Assembly (NCBI GenBank): GCA_002633005.1
Contig: NMRA01000761.1
Span: 68,015 to 132,014, forward strand
DNA: 64,000 nucleotides
Source: Phoronis australis
Taxonomy: Eukaryota > Phoronida > Phoronidae
Direction of reading: 5' to 3'
Shown: positions 61,001 through 64,000 of the stretch, one piece after another
Numbering within the stretch: the stretch's first letter is position 1
Layout of the letters: each line of letters opens with the position of its first letter
Made by a program: the position numbers and the translations under genes
The notes under the pieces: generated by a model
The model's database searches: none
Seen by the model: only the letters and a program-made list of their open reading frames with translations
Told to the model about the DNA's origin: nothing

Positions 61001-61808
61001 CAGCGGGCGGCAGCGCCAACCCAGTTCCCGGGACTGAATAGCCAGGACGTGATTGGACAGCTTTTGGCCAATAGCAACAATTCAAACTCCAATGTGCCAG
61101 ATGATAATTTTTTTGAGATGCTCATGAGATGTCAGGTAGGTGGTTTTATTCCCTGAAGTATCATCAGTTCTTACCTTTCTGTGCACAATATTGCTGAAAA
61201 GTGGATTCGATTTTGTTAAGACTGGATTTTGCCTTATTTAGGTGGCTAGAAGCGGAAGTCAAATTGGGCCTTTTTGGTCTTATCCCTTTACCAAGTTTCA
61301 CTGGCAATGCCATGTGTGTCATTTTGAAACCTGTAGCATTTTCTTGAGTGACTGGTGGTTTCGATTTTTTGTTCATAACGGAACTGAAATCCTGTTGTGG
61401 TGAGGAATGTTTTGAGACCCAAGTGTATGAGAATAAAAGGCTTAATTTGATTTTCGTCTTCAGCATTTCAGATCCAAACTATTATTCATCAGTGAACTCG
61501 AAAACTAAATAAAATAGGAGGGCTTCTACACTCAAGGTTTGAGCACTACCCATCCTACATTGTAAAGTGAAGAATTTTCACTGTAGTATTATTTGTCATT
61601 TTTTCAGTCGTCACGAATTGATGAGCAGCGGAGTACAATTCAACCACAGAACCACGTGCGGTCTGCGCCGACCGTGCCGGACGAGGACTTTTTCACGTTG
61701 ATACAGAAAGTTCAGTCAAGCCGCTTGGAGGAACAGCGGACAACACTGCCCTCTGGAGAGAAAACTGCAAATACTGATGCGGGGACTAAGCCTGCGAAGA
61801 AGAAATAG
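6873..61808 (+). CDS. GPSM2: G-protein-signaling modulator LGN/AGS3/Pins, spliced (13 coding exons, 629 aa)
   Basis: This cortical adaptor for spindle orientation couples GDP-bound G-alpha-i/o to NuMA/Mud and dynein. The spliced frame is 6873-7093, 13337-13472, 14594-14736, 15493-15616, 27056-27171, 28320-28584, 36575-36681, 47810-47865, 48486-48544, 56965-57063, 59179-59338, 60933-61135 and 61608-61808. All phases agree and the total is 1890 nt. Eight TPRs cover roughly residues 8-340, with repeated LGN triplets at the TPR helix starts. A linker follows (about 341-445), carrying RRKSMENLEL. Four GoLoco motifs lie at about 450-469, 503-520, 553-571 and 589-607, each ending in (D/E)QR. Human LGN and AGS3 are slightly longer (about 675-685 aa), the difference lying mainly in the linker. 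Invertebrates usually have one gene equivalent to vertebrate GPSM1 plus GPSM2, so the symbol is by family rather than strict orthology. Each exon is listed separately. Confidence 0.95.
7560..10162. mobile_element. 2.6-kb DNA-transposon-like element with GGTTAACCGCC-rich termini
   Basis: The left end reads TCATACCGCAAACGTTCGGG and the reverse complement of the right end reads TCATACCGTTAACGTTCAGG; the match continues into TTAACGCCC. Both subterminal regions (7580-7720 and 9975-10150) are packed with GGTTAACCGCCC and AAGCGCCCAT motifs, the kind of subterminal repeats seen in non-autonomous DNA transposons. The interior carries a ~140-bp tandem array (about 7940-8480) and an N at 8480. I cannot find a transposase frame or an unambiguous target duplication, so superfamily is unassigned. 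Two nested elements rather than one is possible. Confidence 0.6.
7940..8545. repeat. Degenerate ~140-160-bp tandem repeat with GCGCC(C/A)CCTAGTGG cores
   Basis: Three or four diverged units share the order 'ATCTCCAAAACC...', 'TTCATGAAATTTGGCA(C/T)', then 'GCCCCCTAGTGG' and 'CA(A/G)TTTT'. The CTAGTGG cores lie at 8119-8130, 8256-8267 and 8417-8428 (GCCTCCTAATGG), spaced 137 and 161 bases. The first two fit the published CTCF core consensus read on the opposite strand. An N at 8480 interrupts the last unit. Open frames across it on both strands are products of the repeat. Confidence 0.7.
12474..12593. repeat. Dispersed repeat family A, copy 1
   Basis: The order ACCGTCAGACAATATTTTGA, a TTCACAAC block, CCCTTGAAAAAT, and AAATTGGTGACATTTTAC recurs at 50990-51110 and 62838-62950 in the same orientation. 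Similarity is by eye, roughly 70-80% over about 115 bases. No terminal inverted repeats were found. Confidence 0.6.
13337..13472 (+). CDS. GPSM2: GPSM exon 2: TPR3
   Basis: It completes codon 74 (CG|A, Arg) and encodes residues 75-119. The acceptor is TCCTTTCAG at 13328-13336. The exon gives TMGDKTGQAKASGNLGNTLK and then a helix with DEAVVCCQHHLELARDLNDK, closely matching TPR3 of LGN. The donor AAG|GTCTGT at 13473 is off-consensus at intron position +3 (C), a mildly weak site. The exon ends in phase 0 after Lys119. Confidence 0.95.
13473..14593. other. GPSM intron 2
   Basis: A 1.1-kb intron. About 40% of it is the 436-bp TIR element at 14016-14451. The rest is AT-rich with no recognised feature. 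Confidence 0.85.
14016..14451. mobile_element. 436-bp non-autonomous element with ~33-bp terminal inverted repeats
   Basis: The left end AGTACCGAGATTTTCCGTAG and the reverse complement of the right end AGTACCGGGATTATCCGCAG match, and both continue into ATAAGC(T/C)CA. Subterminal copies of GGGCGTTTATTCGG occur at both sides (around 14106 and 14366), with AAACGTTTATGCTGAGTGGG between. It resembles the intron-1 element in layout (TACCG near the ends, GGGCG-rich subterminal repeats) but has different termini. No clear target duplication was found. Confidence 0.65.
14594..14736 (+). CDS. GPSM2: GPSM exon 3: TPR4 with its family-specific loop
   Basis: Residues 120-166 plus two bases of Glu167. The acceptor TTTTGCCTGCAG precedes VGEARALYNLGNVYHAKGK. 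This is followed by the extended loop between the two TPR4 helices that is typical of LGN/AGS3/Pins, here with a basic, histidine-rich tip (GRYTHHDPGAFPDEVRDS) unlike the vertebrate loop in detail. The second helix starts AADFYE. The donor is TGA|GTAAGT, a full consensus. The exon lies 1121 bases after exon 2. Confidence 0.95.
14737..15492. other. GPSM intron 3
   Basis: A 756-base intron between GTAAGT and the acceptor GCTATTACAG. It is AT-rich with no repeat or gene that I recognise. Confidence 0.85.
15493..15616 (+). CDS. GPSM2: GPSM exon 4: end of TPR4 and TPR5
   Basis: It completes Glu167 and encodes residues 168-208: QNLQIVQELCDRSAQGRACG, then NLGNTHYLLGNFSQAISYHL and a final Glu. This aligns with the LGN segment around its fifth TPR, including two LGN triplets. 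The acceptor is TGCTATTACAG and the donor GAG|GTGAGT. It ends in phase 0, directly before an 11.4-kb intron. Confidence 0.94.
17345..17363. repeat. Poly-G run ending at an assembly gap
   Basis: Eighteen consecutive G run directly into N at 17363. The homopolymer probably caused sequencing failure, so the true length is unknown. Confidence 0.9.
19558..19655. mobile_element. 98-bp hairpin MITE, copy 1
   Basis: The left arm 19558-19595 and right arm 19618-19655 are inverted repeats of 38 bases matching at about 32-33 positions. Their outer ends are AGTCGGATGTAA and TTACATCCGACT, their inner blocks CATTTTGAGAACCAGTTT and the complement. The loop is about 22 bases. A decayed relative sits at 24896-24990. 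Confidence 0.75.
20091..20510. repeat. Repeat rich in AAGATGGCGG (YY1-like) and CCGGAAGT (ETS-like) motifs
   Basis: Within about 420 bases there are AAAATGGCGGC, AAGATGGCGGA twice, GGCGGCCATTTT, and several (C/A)CGGAAGT/ACTTCCGG or CAGGAAGT matches, in two or three degenerate blocks. The start (GTCCGATCATCACGAAATTT, AACACGTACTTC, CTGGAAGCCTATTGTTTTTC) is homologous to 40316-40420 in intron 7, so it is a dispersed repeat. Whether these sites bind anything is unknown. Confidence 0.65.
20880..21115. repeat. Imperfect ~160-bp tandem duplication
   Basis: AGACTGTAGCCTATTTCTTA ... AAGTTCGTCATATGAATGTT (from 20880) recurs as AGACTGTAGCCTTTTTCTTA ... ACGTTCGTCATGTGTATGTT (from 21040). A CAT/CGT trinucleotide-like tract lies between. 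The phrase CCAAGTGTCGCTC here (about 21027) also appears near 40711 in intron 7. Confidence 0.65.
21338..22110. repeat. 53-bp tandem repeat (about 3.5 units) interrupted by an insertion
   Basis: Units begin with C(A/G)CCA(A/C)CT(C/T)GTGG-like cores and contain CAGTA(G/T)TTTTC and TAGACCTTATAGCA or TAGGCCTGATAGCA. The first unit is split at ACATAGAGCT by the 592-bp element at 21371-21962. The following units at about 21981, 22034 and 22087 are uninterrupted. Confidence 0.7.
21361..21972. mobile_element. 592-bp TIR element with 10-bp target-site duplication
   Basis: The element spans 21371-21962. The left end is CTCGCTGGTTCCCTCCGTGC and the reverse complement of the right end is CTCGCTGGTTCCTTGCGTGC. 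A second inverted match lies inside (ACGCAGGTATCAC against GTGATACCTGCGT). Both sides carry ACATAGAGCT (21361-21370 and 21963-21972), a perfect 10-bp direct repeat. Removing the element and one copy restores a normal 53-bp tandem unit, so the insertion site is confirmed internally. A 9-11-bp duplication is typical of Mutator-like elements; no transposase is encoded, so this is a non-autonomous copy. Confidence 0.85.
24896..24990. mobile_element. Decayed hairpin MITE, copy 2
   Basis: TTCGGATATAATGTGCCCGC then ATTTTGAGACCGGTTTCTCC and ACTGAATAA parallel 19559-19610. The right side (GTCAAAATGCAAGCACTTTA, CATCTGAC) matches the right arm of copy 1. The arms now pair poorly, so this is an older copy. 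Confidence 0.65.
27056..27171 (+). CDS. GPSM2: GPSM exon 5: TPR6
   Basis: Residues 209-246 plus two bases of Lys247. After the acceptor CTTGCTACTTTCAG it reads RLAIAREFGDKSAERRAYSN, then LGNAHIFLGEFEVAADQY. The join to exon 4 (HLE|RLAIA) reproduces the continuous TPR5-TPR6 helix of LGN, so no exon is missing in the 11-kb intron. The donor is TAA|GTGAGT. Confidence 0.95.
27172..28319. other. GPSM intron 5
   Basis: A 1.1-kb intron holding the 245-bp hairpin element at 27531-27775. The remainder shows nothing recognisable. Confidence 0.85.
27531..27775. mobile_element. 245-bp hairpin (foldback/MITE-like) element
   Basis: Both arms, read inward, share CTCACAA..TTATACT, CTC(G/A)G.GGCATC, TCCTT(C/T)AAAGG, A(A/C)ATGGTA and TGAAGATTGGTGG, in the same order with small indels. 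Arms are about 75 bases each around a loop of about 90 bases. No convincing target duplication was found. Confidence 0.7.
28320..28584 (+). CDS. GPSM2: GPSM exon 6: end of TPR6, TPR7 and TPR8
   Basis: The longest exon, encoding residues 248-335 after completing Lys247. It includes the TPR6 second helix (QTLQIAKQLGDLA), TPR7 (CYSLGNTYTLLRDYEAAVEY) and TPR8 (GEGRACWSLGNAHTALGNHE), ending RHYDISRE. Identity to vertebrate LGN over TPR7-8 is obvious by eye. The acceptor is TCTGTATTGCAG and the donor GAG|GTGAGT. The exon is visibly more GC-rich than the flanking introns, and its antisense strand is open by chance. Confidence 0.96.
28585..36574. other. GPSM intron 6
   Basis: An 8.0-kb intron. I see a 40-bp tandem duplication (31256-31335), a loose ~74-bp duplication near 30298-30410, scattered CACC..GTGG remnants (e.g. 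28843, 29064), and no gene. Open frames do not exceed 127 codons and match nothing known to me. Confidence 0.75.
31256..31335. repeat. 40-bp tandem duplication
   Basis: CACAGTATTCCTAATATTTT...TTTCACTA (31256-31295) is followed immediately by CACAGTATTTCTAATATTTT...TTTCATTA (31296-31335), with only two substitutions. It looks recent. Confidence 0.9.
36575..36681 (+). CDS. GPSM2: GPSM exon 7: C-terminal cap helix of the TPR domain
   Basis: Residues 336-370 plus two bases of Ser371. It reads IGDETGAGTAQMNLADLRTV and then LGINSSTNVSIDDTD, matching the LGN region GDKSGELTARLNLSDLQMVLG that caps the superhelix. The acceptor is TGTTTTTTCTTCAG and the donor CAG|GTGAGT. The acidic, Ser/Thr-rich end begins the flexible linker. 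Confidence 0.93.
36790..37175. repeat. Two copies of a tRNA-derived-SINE-like repeat
   Basis: The segments at about 36806-36935 and 37040-37175 share AAGTT(C)CGA(G/A), CTTGG(T/G)(C/G)(A)GGGCA, ACT(C/A)AACTATA, (C/A)(C/A)GTGATGTG(G/A)C(T/C)AAC and ATTCTTACTT-like blocks. TTAGTGGTAAGTTCGAACAC in the second resembles a tRNA T-arm/B-box. The 3' part (CATGTGATGTGGCCAAC) also occurs at 53694-53710. Assignment as SINE is tentative. Confidence 0.5.
37380..37491. repeat. 55-bp direct duplication flanking an N gap
   Basis: GCAATCCCCCAAACACACAG...AAGCTGTT (37380-37434) and a copy (37436-37491) differ by one C in the C-run and one base, with N at 37435. It is either a collapsed tandem repeat or an unmerged contig overlap. 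A more diverged third unit (TTTTTACTAAAAAATCTGTA, then GACCAAGACATTT, from about 37531) suggests an older tandem repeat underneath. Confidence 0.85.
40300..40440. repeat. Second copy of the intron-4 YY1/ETS-motif repeat
   Basis: GTATCCGATCAACGTGGAAT, CAACACGTGCTTC, GGCTCGAAGCCTATTGTTTT and AAGCAAGATGGCAGCCG follow the same order as 20102-20190. This copy has lost the ETS-like sites but retains one AAGATGGC. A short match to 21027 near 40711 hints that the full repeat is longer. Confidence 0.65.
46206..46651. mobile_element. 436-bp foldback element with minisatellite arms and TTATA duplications
   Basis: The arms 46211-46418 and 46455-46646 are inverted repeats. The outer ~70 bases pair without gaps (for example ACACGGTCAACGGACTCATA against the complement of the right end). 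The loop is about 36 bases. Each arm is a string of diverged ~20-25-base units of the type CACGGACTCATAAACACGGG. TTATA occurs immediately outside both ends (46206-46210 and 46647-46651), a candidate 5-bp target duplication. The architecture recalls foldback transposons such as Drosophila FB and sea-urchin TU, whose arms consist of short tandem repeats. No coding capacity is present. Confidence 0.8.
47810..47865 (+). CDS. GPSM2: GPSM exon 8: short linker exon
   Basis: A 56-base exon completing Ser371 and encoding residues 372-389 (QSADHYSSSQTSDTESER), plus one base of Gly390. Conservation is low in this linker. The evidence is the strong acceptor (GTTTTTGTGTTTTTAG), the consensus donor G|GTAAGC and the exact phase fit with exons 7 and 9. 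Seven serines and two threonines make it a likely phosphorylated, disordered stretch. Confidence 0.82.
47866..48485. other. GPSM intron 8
   Basis: A 620-base intron between GTAAGC and GCCGTGCAG. It is AT-rich, with no recognised element. Confidence 0.85.
48486..48544 (+). CDS. GPSM2: GPSM exon 9: conserved linker phosphosite segment
   Basis: It completes Gly390 and encodes residues 391-409, RLRRKSMENLELMKMTPDK. This is the best-conserved linker segment of the family (RRHSMENMELMKLTPEK in human LGN). Ser396 sits in RRxS, corresponding to the region known to be phosphorylated by aPKC or Aurora kinases in LGN/Pins. The acceptor is TTTCTGCCGTGCAG and the donor AAG|GTAGGC. The last 12 exon bases plus the donor form the first, diverged unit of the minisatellite that starts intron 9. 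Reading through the donor reaches TAG at 48566-48568. Confidence 0.93.
48576..49248. repeat. 15-unit minisatellite (43/46 bp) apparently derived from exon 9 and its donor
   Basis: Fifteen head-to-tail units of ACTCCTCCTGATAAAGTAGG-CAGTTCCTCCAGTGATAACA-TAGACC type: ten of 46 bases, four of 43 and one of 41, summing exactly to 673. The right-hand units are nearly identical and the left-hand ones more diverged. The unit immediately before the array (48533-48575) consists of the last 12 coding bases of exon 9, ACTCCTGACAAG, plus the real donor GTAGGCAG and the next 23 intron bases. It aligns without gaps to unit 3. A partial unit at 49249 contains CAAG|GTAGTCC. Open reading frames in three frames of the minus strand are repeat artefacts. 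Confidence 0.92.
50990..51110. repeat. Dispersed repeat family A, copy 2
   Basis: ATATTATTTTCAAATTTATG, TTCACAACAATGTTAGAAGC, CCTTGAGAAATGAAAAAAGA and TTTGTCCGAAATTTGTGATA follow the order of 12474-12593 and 62838-62950. A further 3'-end fragment (TTTGTCGGAAAGTGGTGAGA) lies at about 50851. Confidence 0.55.
51281..51326. repeat. 23-bp tandem duplication
   Basis: GTTAGATGCTGCCCATGAAC then GTT, repeated once with a single G-to-T change. Confidence 0.9.
52335..52371. repeat. 13-bp unit repeated about three times
   Basis: GATATATTTGGGT is repeated head to tail, the third unit ending in GGGG. Confidence 0.9.
53561..53738. mobile_element. ~178-bp inverted-repeat element overlapping a SINE-like core
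   Basis: The left GGTCTGCTCTACACGCCACC + TGTTGGCCACA pairs with the right CATGTGATGTGGCCAACAGG + TGGCGTGCAGACC. The match extends into CATTTTTAG/CTAAATG at the outer ends. The interior CCGACCGGGACTTGGACCTT resembles a tRNA T-arm in antisense. CATGTGATGTGGCCAAC is shared with the pair at 36790-37175. Confidence 0.6.
56938..56944 (+). promoter_or_regulatory. Consensus TACTAAC branch point of GPSM intron 9
   Basis: TACTAAC lies 20 bases before the AG at 56963-56964. The intervening sequence is poor in pyrimidines (CCATGACCTTTGATTGGCAG), so the perfect branch-point motif probably carries recognition of exon 10. Confidence 0.6.
56965..57063 (+). CDS. GPSM2: GPSM exon 10: basic linker exon
   Basis: A 33-codon, phase-0 exon (residues 410-442) beginning VAQQSRRPARLQKSVTVAVD and ending ARLPHAQNK. 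Sequence similarity to the family is weak. The exon is supported by its phase, by open frame, by the consensus donor AAG|GTAGGT and by an upstream TACTAAC branch-point match that compensates for a poor pyrimidine tract (TTTGATTGGCAG). It supplies the basic stretch before the first GoLoco motif. Confidence 0.82.
57274..57312 (+). promoter_or_regulatory. Promoter-like segment: ETS/CRE composite and E2F-like site
   Basis: TTCCGGAAGTGACGT (57274-57288) combines an ETS core with a CRE-like half, a common composite in animal housekeeping promoters. TTCCCGCC (57305-57312) resembles an E2F site. They lie 109-147 bases upstream of the THAP-like ATG in a locally GC-rich stretch, in contrast to the AT-rich intron. 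Function is inferred from motifs only. Confidence 0.45.
57421..57572 (+). CDS. THAP-type zinc finger, N-terminal half (nested gene exon or remnant)
   Basis: From ATG at 57421 the frame reads MPHCCCVPGCSNYRLTRALG, then VPLHRFPMDDALRRTWLIRV. This is the start of a THAP DNA-binding domain (C2CH zinc finger): Cys5 and Cys10, the (F/L)H(R/K)FP block at 23-27, and Trp36 at the family-typical position. Residue 43 contains the N at 57547. The frame then gives RRPFHQKS and reaches TAG at 57586. CAAAAGTC|GTATGT at 57573 is a plausible donor just before the expected third Cys and His, so the second half may be in another exon. A decayed THAP-transposase or pseudogene is the alternative. It is on the same strand as GPSM. 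Confidence 0.62.
59179..59338 (+). CDS. GPSM2: GPSM exon 11: GoLoco motif 1
   Basis: Residues 443-495 plus one base of Thr496. GoLoco 1 is at about 449-469: EEENFFDLLTKFQGRRLDDQ, then R. It has the FFDLL hydrophobic helix and the Arg finger in the LDDQR signature that contacts GDP on G-alpha-i. A low-complexity linker follows (ATAAPPSGASNH). The acceptor is GTTGCCTAG and the donor ACA|GTGAGT. The linker is encoded by a small inverted repeat, AGCACCAC-CTA-GTGGTGCT (59301-59319). Confidence 0.95.
59339..60932. other. GPSM intron 11
   Basis: A 1.6-kb intron between GTGAGT and TATTTCTCAG. I see no repeat family or gene beyond a short perfect inverted repeat, TTTTTCGTCTCA...TGAGACGAAAA, near 60363-60391. 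Confidence 0.8.
60933..61135 (+). CDS. GPSM2: GPSM exon 12: GoLoco 2 and first half of GoLoco 3
   Basis: It completes Thr496 and encodes residues 497-563. GoLoco 2 (about 503-520) reads EIMDMVAGIQSSRINDQR. It keeps the terminal DQR but has I-M where the other motifs have the F-F pair. GoLoco 3 begins VPDDNFFEMLMRCQ at 550-563 and is split by the intron after Gln563. Between them lies a Gln/Asn/Ser-rich spacer (FPGLNSQDVIGQLLANSNN). The acceptor is TACTATTTCTCAG and the donor CAG|GTAGGT. Confidence 0.95.
61136..61607. other. GPSM intron 12
   Basis: A 472-base intron splitting GoLoco 3 between MRCQ and SSRIDEQR. No feature was recognised inside it. Confidence 0.9.
61608..61808 (+). CDS. GPSM2: GPSM exon 13: rest of GoLoco 3, GoLoco 4, stop
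   Basis: Residues 564-629 and TAG at 61806-61808. It completes GoLoco 3 with SSRIDEQR. GoLoco 4 follows at about 588-607: DEDFFTLIQKVQSSRLEEQR. The protein ends in a short tail with a lysine cluster (GTKPAKKK), shorter than the human LGN tail. The acceptor TTGTCATTTTTTCAG lies after a 472-base intron. Confidence 0.96.
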   Translation, partial: SSRIDEQRSTIQPQNHVRSAPTVPDEDFFTLIQKVQSSRLEEQRTTLPSGEKTANTDAGTKPAKKK

Positions 61809-64000
61809 TGCCGTGGTAGCGTTGTTTGGCGTGTGTGTATATATTGGCTACAGAGTTTGTCTTTCTTCCAGTGGCCAAAATATGTGAAGATAATATGAGG
61901 AGTCAAAGGGTGGTTTGTCCAGAGACCACCGACTGTATTGGATGACATATGACATCATAAATCGAACTCTAAGGGGAAAGAGGAATTTGTTCTGACGGAG
62001 ACGTGCTCAAGTGCTGTAAACAGTGTTTTAGCAGTGGGTGTTATTTTAGTAGTGAAGCTCAAACAGAGGCGTTATGTTACAAACCAAGTTTGAAAGGAGG
62101 TTGACAAGTATGAACAAGGTTTTAAGAGAAGGGATCTTTGGGCCGTAACTGTGTAAATATTACTGGTTCAAGTACTGTGTTTCGTGCTTATTTTTGATGG
62201 CATGCTATTCTCAGAATTTATCACAGTGCAGCAGAGTATGAAGGCTTGCGCTGTGAAGCTGCTTGCGGATTTAGAGTAACGCAATACATTAATGAAATGT
62301 GCGTACTGAGGTCTGGATTTGTGTGAAGCAGGCGAGAGGTTAGCACATTTATTTAGCCTGATCTCTTCTGATGGAAAGTTAAAGTTGCATCTCATCTTGC
62401 TGAGCTGGCTAAAAATCGAAAATCAAATTTTTATTTTTATTCTCTTAAAGTTGATTTCATAGTTTTCCTTCACAGTGATATAATTTGTTTTCCTTTACCA
62501 ACATGAAAGTTGAAAACATCAGTGACTAAAGGAAAATGTTTCTGGGCTTTTTTGTGTTGGCCTAAGCTAACATAGCATATTTGAAAATGGCACACATGTG
62601 CGCATTGGATGTGACTTGACTTGCCCGTTCACTGGGCAGCAATGTTTTTGAACTTCGAATGGGTTTGGTTAAGACATCTACATCGACAGGTAACCAGCAG
62701 TGAAATGGTCCTTTAAGTGTTAGGACCACAAAGAATGTTGAATAAGTGAAATATCACCAATTTTGGAAGGAATTTACAGCTTATATGAATGATAGATAGG
62801 GCCAAATAATGCTTTGCCAGTTTCGAGGTCTTGATCTACCGTCAGACAATATTTCGATAAATTATGGCCATTCATTACAGGGTTAGAAGCCTTAAAGATG
62901 GAAAAAGTCGATCTAACCATCGTTTGTGTCCAAAATTGATGAGATTTTACCTGATACACTGATGTGTGATGTGGAGTCTGTTGAAATATTTATGAGTTTA
63001 CAACTACGCGTGGTCAGAGCTGATGGTCTGTAAGAAATCTGCGGACGGGTAAACATGCATACCATAGTCATTTGGACTAGAAGTTGGGCAGGGTTAAATT
63101 GAGAAACTCGAAGAAAGTCTGGGTGTTAAGGCGCACGCGACAGAACATGAGCTCTCAAAACTGAAATATTGCTATAGAATGTGGGCAGGGTGTTCGCAGA
63201 AATTTTAAGAAAGATTCACAGTTTTCATCGAAATTTGTCTGCCTTTGTCGAAGTGGCAAAAACCAAAAAAGGGAAGCCAGAAGAAAATTTACAACAGCCA
63301 ATCACTTAATTAACAAGTCACTTAACTTAAATATCTCTTAATTAAGAAATGTAAATTTTTTATTCAAAATTTTGCTAATTTTCCATGAGAAGAGATTGCG
63401 TCAATTGTTTGTGAAAATTGCTGTTAGTAGAACACGGGGGTTTATCAAGATAAATACTGTGGTTGTTGCCGTGGCGACAGTGATGTCACAGTAATACTTA
63501 GTCTTGGTAGTGTCTCATTTAGATGTTGTTCAGGTATAATGTGTTGTACAAAGACAGCGATAATTGGAGTGTGAAATCGGAGAAAGGCATTGTTGTTGAA
63601 GTTGACCTATATGCACTGATGATTTTATCGTCCGTGGGTACTTAACTCTGTTGCAACAATGCTGTGAGGTGACTCATTTCAAAGTTGTCAAATTTTGTGT
63701 TCAGTTGTTAACAATTTGAATAGTTTTTATCGCCACAAACTTTTCACATTGGAAACTGTCCCAGTGTATCGTTGTCTGTTAACAGAGGGCGCCCACGCTT
63801 TGATTGCAATGTGTCACTTTGCAGTATTCAAATTAGCATTCAACTTGCAATAATGTAAAGTTCACAGCACGTGTGCGCCCATGTGCCATGTGGCGCACAA
63901 AGTTTTCTTCCAGATGCAGGAAAAGACATGCTTTTGGACTGATTAACTTGTTTTTGTTAGTAAGTTCTAAAACTGTCATATTGTGACATGATACATAACT
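61809..64000 (+). other. GPSM 3' UTR and/or downstream flank
   Basis: The 2.2 kb after the stop codon contains no gene that I recognise. Scanning by eye I found no AATAAA or ATTAAA on the + strand; weaker variants occur (CATAAA near 61956, GATAAA near 62857 and 63450). The transcript therefore ends with a variant signal or beyond the window. Dispersed repeat A copy 3 is at 62838-62950. Confidence 0.6.
62838..62950. repeat. Dispersed repeat family A, copy 3
   Basis: TACCGTCAGACAATATTTCG, GGCCATTCATTACAGGGTTA, AGATGGAAAAAG and AAATTGATGAGATTTTACCT parallel the copies at 12474 and 50990. It lies in the 3' UTR or downstream flank of GPSM. Confidence 0.6.

Noticed and set aside
1-64000. Bacterial-type features (operons, CRISPR arrays, ribosome binding sites, terminators)
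   Set aside because: The window is spliced metazoan DNA; the regular arrays present are minisatellites with no spacer/repeat organisation.

Overview
This is a eukaryotic, almost certainly metazoan, genomic window. The sequence is AT-rich and has large introns with GT-AG borders, many decayed non-autonomous DNA transposons, and a few single-N assembly gaps. One gene dominates it: a complete protein-coding set of 13 exons on the + strand (6873-61808) for the single-copy-type invertebrate GPSM protein, the LGN/AGS3/Pins (Rapsynoid) family. I checked splice phase exon by exon. The coding lengths sum to 1890 nt, giving 629 residues plus a stop. The organism cannot be named from the sequence. A marine invertebrate, perhaps a deuterostome such as an echinoderm or hemichordate, would fit the repeat types and the close similarity to vertebrate LGN, but this is inference.

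Layout: 1-6848 is non-coding flank, probably a 5' UTR intron ending in an acceptor at 6848. Exons 1-6 (6873-28584) encode the N-terminal TPR superhelix with about nine Leu-Gly-Asn signatures. Exons 7-10 (36575-57063) encode the linker, including a conserved RRKSMENLEL phosphosite-like segment. Exons 11-13 (59179-61808) encode four GoLoco motifs. The rest, 61809-64000, is 3' UTR or flank with no AATAAA or ATTAAA that I could find. In the known family biology, the TPRs bind NuMA/Mud and Inscuteable and the GoLoco motifs bind GDP-bound G-alpha-i. Together they anchor spindle-pulling machinery at the cell cortex.

The introns hold most of the unusual structure. Intron 1 contains a 2.6-kb element bounded by terminal inverted repeats, and intron 2 holds a 436-bp element with terminal inverted repeats. 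Intron 4 has an element whose 10-bp target duplication and tandem-repeat 'empty site' can both be read directly. It also has paired hairpin MITEs and a repeat rich in YY1-like and ETS-like motifs. Intron 5 has a 245-bp hairpin element. Intron 7 has a 436-bp foldback element whose arms are built of short repeats and which is flanked by TTATA duplications. Intron 9 begins with a 15-unit minisatellite that appears to be amplified from the end of exon 9 and its own 5' splice site. Intron 10 contains an apparently nested THAP zinc-finger first exon, preceded by ETS/CRE-like and E2F-like sites. Two of the N gaps are flanked by near-identical direct repeats, which look like unmerged contig ends.
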